Below, one piece after another: positions 16,784 to 25,431 of a stretch of DNA of 64,000 bases (position 1 is its first letter; every line of letters begins with the position of its first letter). The notes beneath the pieces are model-generated. The model did no database searches. It saw nothing but the letters and a program-made list of their open reading frames with translations, and was not told the origin of the DNA. This DNA comes from Pseudophaeobacter sp965641885 (lineage in GTDB: Bacteria > Pseudomonadota > Alphaproteobacteria > Rhodobacterales > Rhodobacteraceae): assembly GCA_965641885.1 (NCBI GenBank), contig OZ282574.1:4278001-4342000 (forward strand). The letters are read 5' to 3'. Made by a program: the position numbers and the translations under genes.

Positions 16784-17056
16784 ATGATGAACGAAGGCCA
16801 ATTCTACGACACACTGCGACAGGCTCTCTGGACTGGAGTGGTCATGGCGTCGCCAATCCTGGCCGTCGCCCTGACTGTCGGCCTCGCCATCGGCCTGTTC
16901 CAGGCCCTGACATCCGTTCAGGAAATGACTCTGACCTTTGTGCCAAAGCTCGCAGCCATTGTTCTCGTGTTCTGGATGTCCATGGGGTTCATGACCCAAA
17001 CACTTGTGGCCTTTTTTAACGGCCATATCATTCCTTTGATTGCAGGAGTTTCCTGA
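16784..17056 (+). CDS. fliQ: flagellar export gate protein FliQ
   Basis: 90 aa with two membrane helices (PILAVALTVGLAIGLFQALT and LAAIVLVFWMSMGFM). The central TSVQEMTLTFVPKL is diagnostic of FliQ. It forms the export gate with FliP and FliR. The start is one of two adjacent ATGs (16784 or 16787). No strong ribosome site is visible, so coupling to fliE 4 bp upstream is likely. It overlaps flgF by one base. Confidence 0.92.
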   Translation: MMNEGQFYDTLRQALWTGVVMASPILAVALTVGLAIGLFQALTSVQEMTLTFVPKLAAIVLVFWMSMGFMTQTLVAFFNGHIIPLIAGVS

Positions 17057-17772
17057 TGGAAGCCGCAGGCTACGCAACCCTCTCCCGCCAGACCGGTCTG
17101 ATGCGCGAAATGCGTGTCGTTGCAAATAATATTGCCAACTCAGCCACAACCGGCTTTCGCTCTGAAGGGCTGATTTTTTCGGAATACGTCCAGACCGCCC
17201 CAGGGCAAGAATCGCTCTCAATGGCGCGGGCAAATATCTTCAATACATCGATGGAGCAGGGCCAGCTGACCCAGACCGGCGGCAATTTTGACTTTGCTAT
17301 CGAAGGCGATGCCTATTTCATGATCGAAACCCCTCAGGGTGAACGACTGACCCGGTCCGGTGCCTTCTCACCAAATGCTGCGGGTGACCTCGTCACCATG
17401 GACGGTCTGCGCGTGTTGGATGCGGGCCGGGCGCCCGTCTTTATTCCGGGAACAGCAGAATCCGTGCTTGTAGGGGCAGATGGCACCATCACCGCGGACG
17501 GAAATACCATCGGTCAAATCGGTCTTTTCCAGCCGGTCGACGCACATACCATGATGCGTGAAGACGGCGTGATGTTCCGCGTTGAAGGGGAAATCGAAGA
17601 TGCCGAGACTGCCAGTATGGTGCAGGGGTTTCTCGAAGGATCAAACGTGAATGCGATTGGCCAGGTGACCCGCATGATTGAAATTCAGCGCGCCTATGAA
17701 ATGGGCCAGAGTTTTCTGGATACAGAAGACAAGCGCATCCGTGAAGCCATTAAAAACCTGATCAAGTCGTAG
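17056..17772 (+). CDS. flgF: flagellar rod protein FlgF
   Basis: 238 aa. The N-terminal VVANNIANSATTGFRSEG rod motif, FDFAIEGDAYFMIETPQGE in the middle and a C-terminal helix ending in EIQRAYEMGQSF mark it. FlgF is a proximal rod subunit and is shorter than FlgG, as usual. Its start overlaps the fliQ stop. Confidence 0.92.
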   Translation: MEAAGYATLSRQTGLMREMRVVANNIANSATTGFRSEGLIFSEYVQTAPGQESLSMARANIFNTSMEQGQLTQTGGNFDFAIEGDAYFMIETPQGERLTRSGAFSPNAAGDLVTMDGLRVLDAGRAPVFIPGTAESVLVGADGTITADGNTIGQIGLFQPVDAHTMMREDGVMFRVEGEIEDAETASMVQGFLEGSNVNAIGQVTRMIEIQRAYEMGQSFLDTEDKRIREAIKNLIKS

Positions 17773-17782
17773 GAGAAAACTG

Positions 17783-18568
17783 ATGCGTGCCCTAAAAATC
17801 GCTGCAACTGGTATGAGCGCACAGCAACTGCGTGTGGAAACCATTGCGAACAACCTCGCCAATATGAACACCACGGCCTACAATCCACGGCGTGCTGAGT
17901 TCGCCGATCTGCACTACCAGCAGGTCACCCGTGCCGGCACCGTAAATGCCTCTGACGGCACCATCTTGCCGACCGGTGTTCAGGTGGGCCTGGGTGTCCG
18001 CCCTGCGGCCATTTCAGTGCACCTGCAACAGGGCGCCATGGAGCAAACCAACAGCGATCTTGATGTCGCGATTGAGGGCAAGGGCTATCTGGAAATCACG
18101 CTGCCGTCGGGTCAATCCGGCTACACGCGGGATGGCTCTCTGAAGCGGTCTGCCGAAGGATTGATCGTGACCTCAGATGGTTTTGCGGTCGCGCCGGACG
18201 TCACCATTCCTGATGACGCCCGCAGCATCTCGATCAACGCCGAGGGTGAAATTTACGCCTATTTTGACGAGGCGGCCGAAGGTCAGCTGTTGGGGCAGTT
18301 CAGCCTGGCAAGTTTCACCAACCCCAAAGGGCTTGAGGCCATTGGTGGCAATCTCTTTACCGAGACCGAAGCCTCAGGCCCTGCGAATGTGTCGACCGCC
18401 GGTGAAGACGGGCTTGGCACTTTCCGCCAGGGCTATCTGGAAGGCAGCTCCGTTGATTCCGTACGCGAGGTCACCGAACTGATCGAGGCCCAGCGGGGCT
18501 ATGAAATGAATTCCAAAGTCATCTCTGCCGTCGACCAGATGATGTCAGCGACGACGCAGATCCGCTAA
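17783..18568 (+). CDS. flgG: flagellar distal rod protein FlgG
   Basis: 261 aa, the standard FlgG length. Motifs are METIANNLANMNTTAYNPR-like at the N-terminus (here VETIANNLANMNTT), DLDVAIEGKGYLEITLPSG and the C-terminal VTELIEAQRGYEMNSKVI. It builds the distal rod that crosses the P and L rings. AGGAG precedes the ATG. The stop overlaps flgA by one base. Confidence 0.95.
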   Translation: MRALKIAATGMSAQQLRVETIANNLANMNTTAYNPRRAEFADLHYQQVTRAGTVNASDGTILPTGVQVGLGVRPAAISVHLQQGAMEQTNSDLDVAIEGKGYLEITLPSGQSGYTRDGSLKRSAEGLIVTSDGFAVAPDVTIPDDARSISINAEGEIYAYFDEAAEGQLLGQFSLASFTNPKGLEAIGGNLFTETEASGPANVSTAGEDGLGTFRQGYLEGSSVDSVREVTELIEAQRGYEMNSKVISAVDQMMSATTQIR

Positions 18569-18984
18569 TGAAACAGGTTCTCGCCATCCTCATCGCATTG
18601 AGCGCGCAGCCCGTCTGGGCCGATATTCTTGTCCCGCTGCGCACCATTCGGGTCAACGAAATTATCCTCGCCTCGGACCTGACCTTTAAACCGGTCAAGG
18701 TGGCGGGCGCACTGTCTGATGCAAACGAGGTGGTGGGAATGGAAGCCCGTGTGCCGCTATATCCCGGTCGCGCCATGCGCCCCAGCGATATCGGACCACC
18801 CGCTATTGTCGATCGCAACGACCTTGTCATGCTCTCCTTTCACCGCGGTGCTCTCACCATCATGGCAGAGGGACGTGCCCTGGGGCGTGGATCTGAAGGG
18901 GAATGGATCAAGGTCATGAATTTGGCATCAAGGAGCACTGTGACCGGGCGTGTAAACGCAAATGGGTCAGTAGAGGTAAGATAA
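18568..18984 (+). CDS. flgA: P-ring assembly chaperone FlgA
   Basis: 138 aa with a signal peptide (MKQVLAILIALSAQPVWA) and a SAF-like domain (PLYPGRAMRPSDIGPP, then NDLVMLSFHRGALTIMAEG). FlgA is a periplasmic chaperone for FlgI, which is encoded at 34.8 kb. It is shorter than the enterobacterial protein of about 220 aa, keeping only the C-terminal chaperone part, which is common in alphaproteobacteria. Confidence 0.88.
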   Translation: MKQVLAILIALSAQPVWADILVPLRTIRVNEIILASDLTFKPVKVAGALSDANEVVGMEARVPLYPGRAMRPSDIGPPAIVDRNDLVMLSFHRGALTIMAEGRALGRGSEGEWIKVMNLASRSTVTGRVNANGSVEVR

Positions 18985-19724
18985 TGAAAAAGAAAACAAT
19001 TGCCACAAAACTTGCGCTCTTCGGCCTGGTCTTTCTTGGGGCCTGCGCACGCATGGACCATCTGGGCAAGGCGCCCAGCCTCACCCCTGCTGCTGAATCT
19101 CCGGGACATGTTGCCATGCTTTGGCAGGGTCTGCCTACCGAAATTCAGAACCAGCGGGCCGTCGATGGGGCGTCGCTCTGGAGCGGGTCGCAAAACTCAC
19201 TTCTGGGGGATCGTCGCGCGATAAACAAAGGCGATATTCTCACCGTTGTTATCCAGATTGATGAGGAAGCCGAGATCTCAAACGGCACCACCCGCACGCG
19301 CTCTAGTGCAGAAAGTCTGGGTGTCCCACATCTGTTAGGTCTCCCACAGCGCCTGGACGGACACCTGCCTGAAGGCGCCTCTTCTGCCACCGCGGTCGAC
19401 CTGACCGGATCCAGCAGCTCCAAAGGCAACGGCTCTGTTAAGCGCAGCGAAAAACTGGAATTGCGCGTCGCTGCGACGATTGTGGATGTGCTGCCAAACG
19501 GTGTGCTCGCGATCAACGGCAACCAGGAAGTCAGAGTGAACTTTGAACTGCGCGAACTTCTGGTCTCCGGGTACGTACGTCCCCAGGACATCAGCCGCCA
19601 GAACGAGATCACCTATGACAAAATCGCCTCAGCCCGGGTTTCCTACGGCGGACGCGGACAGATTACCGACGTGCAACAACCGCGATACGGCCAGCAAGTG
19701 CTGGACGCGATCCTACCATTTTGA
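18984..19724 (+). CDS. flgH: flagellar L-ring lipoprotein FlgH
   Basis: 246 aa outer-membrane ring subunit. A lipoprotein signal with lipobox LGAC (Cys at about residue 21) is followed by the FlgH core: GDILTVVIQIDEEAEISN and LPNGVLAINGNQEV. The start is the ATG overlapping the flgA stop. A longer in-frame reading would run back into flgA and lacks a signal peptide at its start. Confidence 0.93.
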   Translation: MKKKTIATKLALFGLVFLGACARMDHLGKAPSLTPAAESPGHVAMLWQGLPTEIQNQRAVDGASLWSGSQNSLLGDRRAINKGDILTVVIQIDEEAEISNGTTRTRSSAESLGVPHLLGLPQRLDGHLPEGASSATAVDLTGSSSSKGNGSVKRSEKLELRVAATIVDVLPNGVLAINGNQEVRVNFELRELLVSGYVRPQDISRQNEITYDKIASARVSYGGRGQITDVQQPRYGQQVLDAILPF

Positions 19725-19732
19725 GGTGACCC

Positions 19733-20260
19733 ATGATCGCTAAATTACTGCCAGTCATATTGTTAATTATCGGAGTTGGAGCAGGGATCGGTGCTGGCAT
19801 CATGCTGGCACCCGCCCCCGCACCAGAGGTTGCCAAAAGCTCTGGCGATGACATGGGCGACGATATTGACCATTCAGAAGACGAGGAAGCCGCCCACGAC
19901 GACGATGTCGACATGGATGCGCTTGGTCCGAACCCGAACCGGGAATACATCAAAATCCCTAACCAGTTCGTTGTTCCGGTGGTCGAACGAGACAGCCTGT
20001 CGTCGCTTGTGGTGATCTCGCTCAGTCTCGAAGCCAAAACGGGTTTGAGCGAAAAAATCCACCTTTATGAGCCCAAACTCCGCGATGCCTTTCTGCAAGT
20101 GCTTTTTGATCATGCCAACATGGGTGGTTTCCGGGGCGCCTTTACCCGGTCTGATGTGCTCAACCCTTTGCGGACAGCCCTGCGAGAAGCAGCACAAAAA
20201 GTACTGGGCAAAAGCGTCTATGATGTGCTGATCGTCGAGATTTCGCGTCAGGACGTCTGA
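19733..20260 (+). CDS. FliL-like basal-body protein (second copy)
   Basis: 175 aa. One N-terminal membrane helix (LLPVILLIIGVGAGIGAGIML) is followed by an acidic linker of about 35 residues and a periplasmic domain. That domain resembles FliL: IKIPNQFVVPVVERD, then LRDAFLQVLFDHA and a VYDVLIVEISRQ end. FliL strengthens stator-rotor function around MotA/MotB. A more typical FliL is encoded at 30 kb, so this divergent version may be specialised. It is the last gene of the flgB operon, with GAGGTGA before the ATG. Confidence 0.7.
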   Translation: MIAKLLPVILLIIGVGAGIGAGIMLAPAPAPEVAKSSGDDMGDDIDHSEDEEAAHDDDVDMDALGPNPNREYIKIPNQFVVPVVERDSLSSLVVISLSLEAKTGLSEKIHLYEPKLRDAFLQVLFDHANMGGFRGAFTRSDVLNPLRTALREAAQKVLGKSVYDVLIVEISRQDV

Positions 20261-20307
20261 GAGCGCCCAAAAATACCGCCCGCGGCTGTCAAAGAGCGCG
20301 CTCATAC

Positions 20308-20352
20308 ACCACAACGCCAGCGTCTGACATGTTCAGATGCTGGCGTTGTGGT
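20308..20352 (+). terminator. very long terminator hairpin after the flgB operon
   Basis: A 20-bp stem with one G-U pair starts ACCACAACGCCAGC and closes on a 5-nt CATGT loop. It is followed by TTAAAAAC. It lies 48 bp after the last gene of the operon. Confidence 0.85.
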
Positions 20353-20574
20353 TTAAAAACAGTCAAAGCGCGGCGCGTGCGCTGACCTCAGAACCCCAGG
20401 TCTGTTTGCCTGAGTGGCCTGTGTGACTGAGTGGTCTGTCACGCGCGCCTGAAAGACCTGGCGCGAAATTCGCCAGAGCAGGCAGCCCCGGACAGAGCCG
20501 TGCTAAATTCACGCCCCATAGTCTGCACAAAAAAACTGGCACCAAAAACAGTCTGGCACCAAACAACTGAAAAC

Positions 20575-20604
20575 AAAAAAGGAGGTGGTTTCCCACCCCC
20601 TCCT
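20575..20604 (-). terminator. terminator after the flhA-fliR-flhB operon
   Basis: Read on the minus strand, AGGAGG..TGG pairs with CCA..CCTCCT around a short loop and is followed by TTTTTT. It lies 27 bp after the stop of the last gene. Confidence 0.8.
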
Positions 20605-20631
20605 AAACCGCATCTGAGCGGGATGTATGGT

Positions 20632-21036
20632 TCAGAATTGCAGCAGTTGCTCTTGCAAAGACTTGGCCCGGGCGGTCTTTACCCGGAGCTTCTCTGTCTG
20701 CGCCATCTCCCCCACTGCCGTTTTGCGACCAAAGGTCTTGCGCAAACGGTCCATCGCCATCAGCTTGCGGGCTGTGACCTGCGCCAGCTGCATGTTGAGA
20801 TTTCGCCGCGCGCTGGTGTGCCAGCCCTGCCAAAGCAAATCCGCACCCAAGGCCTTCATCGGGACATCTTTGTCCACGTCCTGGCGCGCAGTGGAGACCT
20901 GCTCCTCCAGCTTGGACAACTGTCCCCGCAGGCGCGCTTCGTGATCCAGGATCGGTTTGATCTTTGCATGTTCCCTCAGATACTGCGCCTCTGTTACCGC
21001 CGCCATCTGCTGTAGCATTGCCATCTTCTGTTTCAT
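20632..21036 (-). CDS. small coiled-coil flagellar protein, FliJ-like
   Basis: 134 aa, highly charged and helical throughout, with no membrane segment. The long helix pair (HEARLRGQLSKLEEQVSTAR and LAQVTARKLMAMDRLRKTFG) resembles a FliJ stalk in size and style. There is no clear family motif, so this is a shape-based guess. FliJ normally inserts in the FliI ring and contacts FlhA. The gene closes the flhA-fliR-flhB operon, overlaps the flhB stop by one base and is followed by a terminator. No other FliJ candidate is in the window. Confidence 0.5.
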   Translation of the reverse strand: MKQKMAMLQQMAAVTEAQYLREHAKIKPILDHEARLRGQLSKLEEQVSTARQDVDKDVPMKALGADLLWQGWHTSARRNLNMQLAQVTARKLMAMDRLRKTFGRKTAVGEMAQTEKLRVKTARAKSLQEQLLQF

Positions 21037-22115
21037 CAGATCCCTCCTTTGGCCCGCAGGCGCATCTCTTCGGCAAACCGGATCGCGGCCGCCACCGGCG
21101 CAAAATGCTCTTCTTCAACTTCCTCACCAATCCCGATCGTCGCATAGAGCGCGCGCGCGGTTGGCGGGTCACTATGGATCGGGATCGCATTCTCATTTGC
21201 AATGCGCCGGATGGTTGCAGCCACCTCATCGACACCTTTGGCGACACAGATCGGAGCCGTACCAGCGCCGCCTTCCCACTTTAGCGCCACCGCGTAGTGG
21301 GTCGGGTTAACAATCACAACGCTCGCCTCCGGCACCGATGCCATCATCTGGCCCATGGCGATTTCCATCGCTTTCTGCCGGCGTTTACCCTTCATGTGTG
21401 GGTCACCCTCAGATTCCTTGTTTTCGTCCTCGATCTCTTTGCGCGACATCATGTTTTTGCGGCGGTGTTCGTCGTGCTGGAAAATCGCATCCACCACCCC
21501 GATCATCATCGAGATCAGCATTGCGATCACCATGAATTCCATGCCCAGCTCAGCCAGCATTTGAATCACTGAAAATGCTCCGGTCGCAGCCGAGGCAATC
21601 ATCTCGGGCATCCGGTAGTTGAGATAGACACCAAGACACATCGAATAGAGCAGCAGCTTGACGGTGCTTTTGCCAAATTCAAACAATCCGGCCCGGCCAA
21701 ACTTGTTTTTGGCATTCGAGATGATCGATATGCGCGACAGTTTGGGCTCAAGCTTGGTTGGCGCGAAAACCATTGCCTTTTGCCCGATGATCGACAGCAA
21801 AACCAGCACAAAGGGGATCATGAACAGCGGGATCAGAGGCCTGACTAGCGCGGCAATCATACCGCCTGTGGGCGGTGTCGCATTGTCAGAGAACATCTGT
21901 TTTGCGAGCCGCTCTGGCTGATCTATGATCGACATCAAAACCGTCCCGAACCCGGTTACAATTTCATCACCCGACGCATAAAATGCGATAACCATCCCCA
22001 TATAGGCTGCTGCGACCGAAAGGTCCGTCGATTTGGCAACTTCACCCTTGTCACGGGCCTTTTTCAGCTTTGTTTCCGTTGGCTCATATGACTTATCTGA
22101 GTCGTCGTCGCTCAT
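21036..22115 (-). CDS. flhB: flagellar export switch protein FlhB
   Basis: 359 aa. A four-helix membrane domain is followed by a cytoplasmic domain with the self-cleaving NPTH motif (270-273, in VVIVNPTHYAVALKW). Cleavage at N-P changes substrate class from hook to filament after contact with FliK. GGAGG lies before the ATG, inside the end of fliR. It overlaps fliR by four bases. Confidence 0.95.
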   Translation of the reverse strand: MSDDDSDKSYEPTETKLKKARDKGEVAKSTDLSVAAAYMGMVIAFYASGDEIVTGFGTVLMSIIDQPERLAKQMFSDNATPPTGGMIAALVRPLIPLFMIPFVLVLLSIIGQKAMVFAPTKLEPKLSRISIISNAKNKFGRAGLFEFGKSTVKLLLYSMCLGVYLNYRMPEMIASAATGAFSVIQMLAELGMEFMVIAMLISMMIGVVDAIFQHDEHRRKNMMSRKEIEDENKESEGDPHMKGKRRQKAMEIAMGQMMASVPEASVVIVNPTHYAVALKWEGGAGTAPICVAKGVDEVAATIRRIANENAIPIHSDPPTARALYATIGIGEEVEEEHFAPVAAAIRFAEEMRLRAKGGI

Positions 22116-22891
22116 TGCAGCCGGCCTCCGGGGTTGGCGAAGAAGGTCATCAGCTCACGCATCCAAACGTCCAGGATCATCGGGCTTGCGACCATCAGGA
22201 TAAACAAGCCGCCAAAGGTGATCACCGGCGCACCAATAAAAACCACCATCAGCTGCGGCATGGCGCGGTTGATCACGCCAAGGGTCAGGTTGTAGATAAC
22301 CGACATGATGAGAAAAGGCGCAGCCAGGGTGAAGGCCATGTAAAAGGTCTTGGCAATACGGTTAACACCCCATTCAGAGAACACCCCAGGCTCTGGATAG
22401 TCTCCTACCGGAAAGATCTGATATGAGTAGATCAGGAATTCCGCCACCCGCACATGCAGCCCCATCATCACCGCCAGCGCCAGGCCGGAAATCAACAGAA
22501 CCCCGCCAATGGCCGGGAGAGAATCGGCGCCGATATTGCCCAAAACCTGCGAGAGTGACGTGGTTTGTGCGGCAATGGTCCCTGCTATCTGCAATCCCAT
22601 GATGAACAGCCGCACGCTCACCCCCAAAGCCAAACCAATGACCGCTTCGCTGGCGGCCAGACTGGCAAAGTGCAGCGGCGTCTCCGGTTCCGGAAACCGC
22701 GACAGCGCAGGTGCCACGACAAAGGTGAAAGCAACCGCAATTGCCAGCTTTATCTGCATCGGAACGTATTGCTCGCCAAACGCGGGCAGCACCGCAGACA
22801 TCGCCCCCACCCGCAAAAAGACAATGGCAAAATGCCAGAAACTCGCCCCAAGAAAAGCCTGCAGCTCTGGAGGAATTTCCAGCAGATTCAT
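22112..22891 (-). CDS. fliR: flagellar export gate protein FliR
   Basis: 259 aa with about six hydrophobic segments. The start FWHFAIVFLRVGAMSAVLPAFGEQYVP and the LSQVLGNIGADSLPAIGG region match FliR. It forms the gate with FliP5/FliQ4. Four-base overlaps on both sides (flhA and flhB) show a coupled operon. Confidence 0.93.
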   Translation of the reverse strand: MNLLEIPPELQAFLGASFWHFAIVFLRVGAMSAVLPAFGEQYVPMQIKLAIAVAFTFVVAPALSRFPEPETPLHFASLAASEAVIGLALGVSVRLFIMGLQIAGTIAAQTTSLSQVLGNIGADSLPAIGGVLLISGLALAVMMGLHVRVAEFLIYSYQIFPVGDYPEPGVFSEWGVNRIAKTFYMAFTLAAPFLIMSVIYNLTLGVINRAMPQLMVVFIGAPVITFGGLFILMVASPMILDVWMRELMTFFANPGGRLQ

Positions 22892-24981
22892 GCGGCAACC
22901 ATTCCCACCAGCGCCGGGCGCGCTTCCAGGCCAATTTCCTCGAAGGACAACACCGGATTGGTAAGGCCGCGTGACTTTAGAATGGTCCGCAGATAACGGC
23001 GGCGACGGGTCGAGGTCACCACAGCAGCATGGACGCCCTGCTCGGTCACCAGGTTGAGACGATCACTCAGACCCTCTGCCAGACGATTGAACATATCCGG
23101 TGGCAGCGCCACATCAAGGTTCCCGCCGCTCACATCCACCTGATACGTCGAGAAGGTATCTTCCCATTCTGGTGCCAATTGAATGAGCGGGATGGTGCCA
23201 TCCGCACGCTTCATCTCTGCCACCAGCTGGAAGCCAAGACGCTGACGCACATGCTCACAGATAATTTCAGGCTGGGTGGAGTGAATGCGGGCTTCTGCAA
23301 TGCCTTCAAGGATCAGCGGGATGTTCCGGATCGAGACCCGCTCCTCAAGCAACAGACGCAGCACTGAGTGCAGTGTATCCAGCGGCACCTTGTCCGGCAC
23401 CAGATCCTCCAGCAGTTTGCGGTTGGCCTCGGCGCGGAAGGGGTCGGAAAGCTCTGTCATTTCATTGAGCAGCCGGCGCAGGGATTTAAAGGTCAGCAAG
23501 CGGGCAAAGTTCTGCTTGATGACTTCCAGAAGATGCGTCGCCAGAATTTCCGGAGGGGTGACCACGGTGGCCCCCGCCAAAACAGCATCTTGCTGTTGCG
23601 CCGCACCAATCCAACGCGCAGGCGCGCCATAGACCGGCTCTGTCACATCTGTGCCGGGGGGGAGTGCTTCGTGATTGTCAGGCATCAGCGCCAGCACCAT
23701 GTCCGGATGCAGCGTGCCGCGGACCTGTTCGACGCCCTGAACCTTGACGACATAGGTGCCCCGTTCCAGATCCGCCTGATCCGTGAGACGGATTTCGGGC
23801 AGGATCAGACCAAAGCTGGTCGCGATATGAGTCCGCATATTGGCGATACGCGCGTCCAGGCCTGTGCCGGCATCCAGAACCATGCTCACCAGATCAGGCG
23901 CAAATTCCAGGTGCAGATCATCGAGATCCAGAATATCCCCCAGCGCCTTGGTTGGCGTTGGATTGGCGGTTTCTTCCATCTCGTCCTCGACTTCGGCGTC
24001 TTGCTTGGTCTTGAGATTCACCTGGATTCGATAGGCAGCAAAACCCAGAACCCCACCCCCAATCATGAAAGGCAGAAAGGGAAGGCCTGGCACCAGCGCA
24101 AACATCACCATCAAAACAGCAACCGTGACCAGGGCAGCGGGATGCTTGCCAAACTGATCCTTCAGGGCAATATCTGTCGCCCCTGTGGCACCACCACGGG
24201 CCAGAAGCAAAGCCGCAGCAATCGAAATGATCACCGATGGGATCTGCGAGACAAGCCCGTCGCCAACCGTCAGGATCGCATAGGTTTCAAAGGCAGCTGA
24301 GACAGGCATTCCCTGCACCAGAACCCCCATCGCCAGGCCCATGACCAGGTTCAACAGGGTAATGAGCAGGCCGGCAACCGCGTCGCCTTTGACAAATTTC
24401 GAGGCCCCGTCCAGCGAGCCAAAGAAGGTGGTCTCCTTTTGATCATTCTCGCGACGAGCCTTGGCTGTTGCGTGATCAATGGCGCCAGCCGCCATGTCGG
24501 CGTCAATCGCCATCTGTTTGCCCGGCATACCATCAAGCGCAAAACGCGCACCCACTTCGGCCATCCGGGCGGCGCCCTTGTTGATCACCATAAAGTTCAC
24601 GATCAGCAGAACGCCAAAAGTCACCAGTCCCAAAAAGACGCTGCCGCCCATGACGAACTGGGCAAACCCCTGAATAACATCACCCGCCGCATCGGTCCCG
24701 GTATGCCCCTGGCCAATGATCAATTTGGTTGATGAGATGTTCAGCGACAACCGCAGCATCAGCGAGGCCAGCAGAATCGTCGGGAACGACGAGAAATCCA
24801 GCGGGCGCTCGATGAACAATGTGATGGTGAAGATCAGAATCGCCAGTCCAAATGAAACGGCAAGACCCACGTCCAGTACCCAGGCGGGCATCGGCAAGAT
24901 CATCATCACAATGATCGCCATCAGGGCCAGCGCCAAAAGCACGGTCGGGCTAAAAAGCTGTTGAGCTGTAAATTTAGGCAC
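22888..24981 (-). CDS. flhA: flagellar export gate protein FlhA
   Basis: 697 aa. Eight-helix N-terminal half with the FHIPEP-family signature area (LASLMLRLSLNISSTKLIIG, then VLLIVNFMVINKGAARMAEVGARFALDGMPGKQMAIDAD in parts). A large cytoplasmic C-domain docks chaperone-substrate complexes. I start at the GTG at 24981: AAGAG lies upstream and the protein then begins PKFTAQQLFSPTVLLALAL as in relatives. A TTG 24 bp earlier has no ribosome site. It heads its own operon. Confidence 0.93.
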   Translation of the reverse strand: MPKFTAQQLFSPTVLLALALMAIIVMMILPMPAWVLDVGLAVSFGLAILIFTITLFIERPLDFSSFPTILLASLMLRLSLNISSTKLIIGQGHTGTDAAGDVIQGFAQFVMGGSVFLGLVTFGVLLIVNFMVINKGAARMAEVGARFALDGMPGKQMAIDADMAAGAIDHATAKARRENDQKETTFFGSLDGASKFVKGDAVAGLLITLLNLVMGLAMGVLVQGMPVSAAFETYAILTVGDGLVSQIPSVIISIAAALLLARGGATGATDIALKDQFGKHPAALVTVAVLMVMFALVPGLPFLPFMIGGGVLGFAAYRIQVNLKTKQDAEVEDEMEETANPTPTKALGDILDLDDLHLEFAPDLVSMVLDAGTGLDARIANMRTHIATSFGLILPEIRLTDQADLERGTYVVKVQGVEQVRGTLHPDMVLALMPDNHEALPPGTDVTEPVYGAPARWIGAAQQQDAVLAGATVVTPPEILATHLLEVIKQNFARLLTFKSLRRLLNEMTELSDPFRAEANRKLLEDLVPDKVPLDTLHSVLRLLLEERVSIRNIPLILEGIAEARIHSTQPEIICEHVRQRLGFQLVAEMKRADGTIPLIQLAPEWEDTFSTYQVDVSGGNLDVALPPDMFNRLAEGLSDRLNLVTEQGVHAAVVTSTRRRRYLRTILKSRGLTNPVLSFEEIGLEARPALVGMVAA

Positions 24982-25361
24982 AATGTTTCTCTTGTTCTGG
25001 AGCAATCAGGCTGCTGTTTTTGGCAAGGCGTGGGGAGATGCACAAAAGTCCCTCACTGAACGTGAGGTGATCGGGCAAAGCCGATCGCGCCGGAAAAAAG
25101 GCTGGGGTGTAAGACCCCGGCTGAACCTTTGCAAAAGCCGCGCAGGCCCTGTTCGGGCCCCAAAAACCCCGCATCAATGCGTGCCTTAGCACCTGCAGCG
25201 CCTGCAGCCATAAGGCCAGGGCGCTGTATTCATAGGGCATCGACCACCGCATGCGCGGGTCTGTCATTCTGATATCTATCGGCATTCTGCCTGTCCAATC
25301 GCGGATTCTTCCAAAATCCAAATTAGGTTCAGACAGTTGACAAAGGGTTATCATTAACCAC
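24982..25361 (-). promoter_or_regulatory. flhA upstream region with several small hairpins
   Basis: About 380 bp without a convincing gene. It must carry the flhA promoter because a terminator closes the operon upstream. Small perfect stems include CCTCAC/GTGAGG, GATCGG/CCGATC (loop GCAAAG) and GGGGT/ACCCC within the 120 bp nearest flhA. No CtrA-type site was found here. Confidence 0.5.
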
Positions 25362-25386
25362 AAAGGCCGCCCGGAATGGGGCGGCC
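25362..25386 (-). terminator. terminator after the motA operon
   Basis: GGCCGCCC pairs with GGGCGGCC around a 6-nt loop, followed on the minus strand by TTTGTGGTT. It lies 45 bp after the stop of the 842-aa gene and separates it from flhA. Confidence 0.8.
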
Positions 25387-25431
25387 CTGAGACGATCGGA
25401 TCAGAGAGGCTCTGCCCCTCGACCAGGCGGC

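Larger units (their letters stand above)
20261..20631. other. gene-free convergent region with short period-17 repeats
   Basis: No credible gene. It holds two terminators (listed separately) and two pairs of direct repeats, each offset by 17 bp: CTGAGTGG(C/T)CTGT at about 20410 and 20427, and CTGGCACCAAA twice between 20535 and 20562. Confidence 0.6.

Noticed and set aside
25341..25361. TTAA near the motA-operon terminator as a CtrA site
   Set aside because: Only one half-site is present and it lies in the terminator's T-rich tail, far from any start.
24974..25363. A 129-codon minus-strand frame upstream of flhA
   Set aside because: Composition is not protein-like, it has no family features, and it runs across the hairpins and the flhA start.
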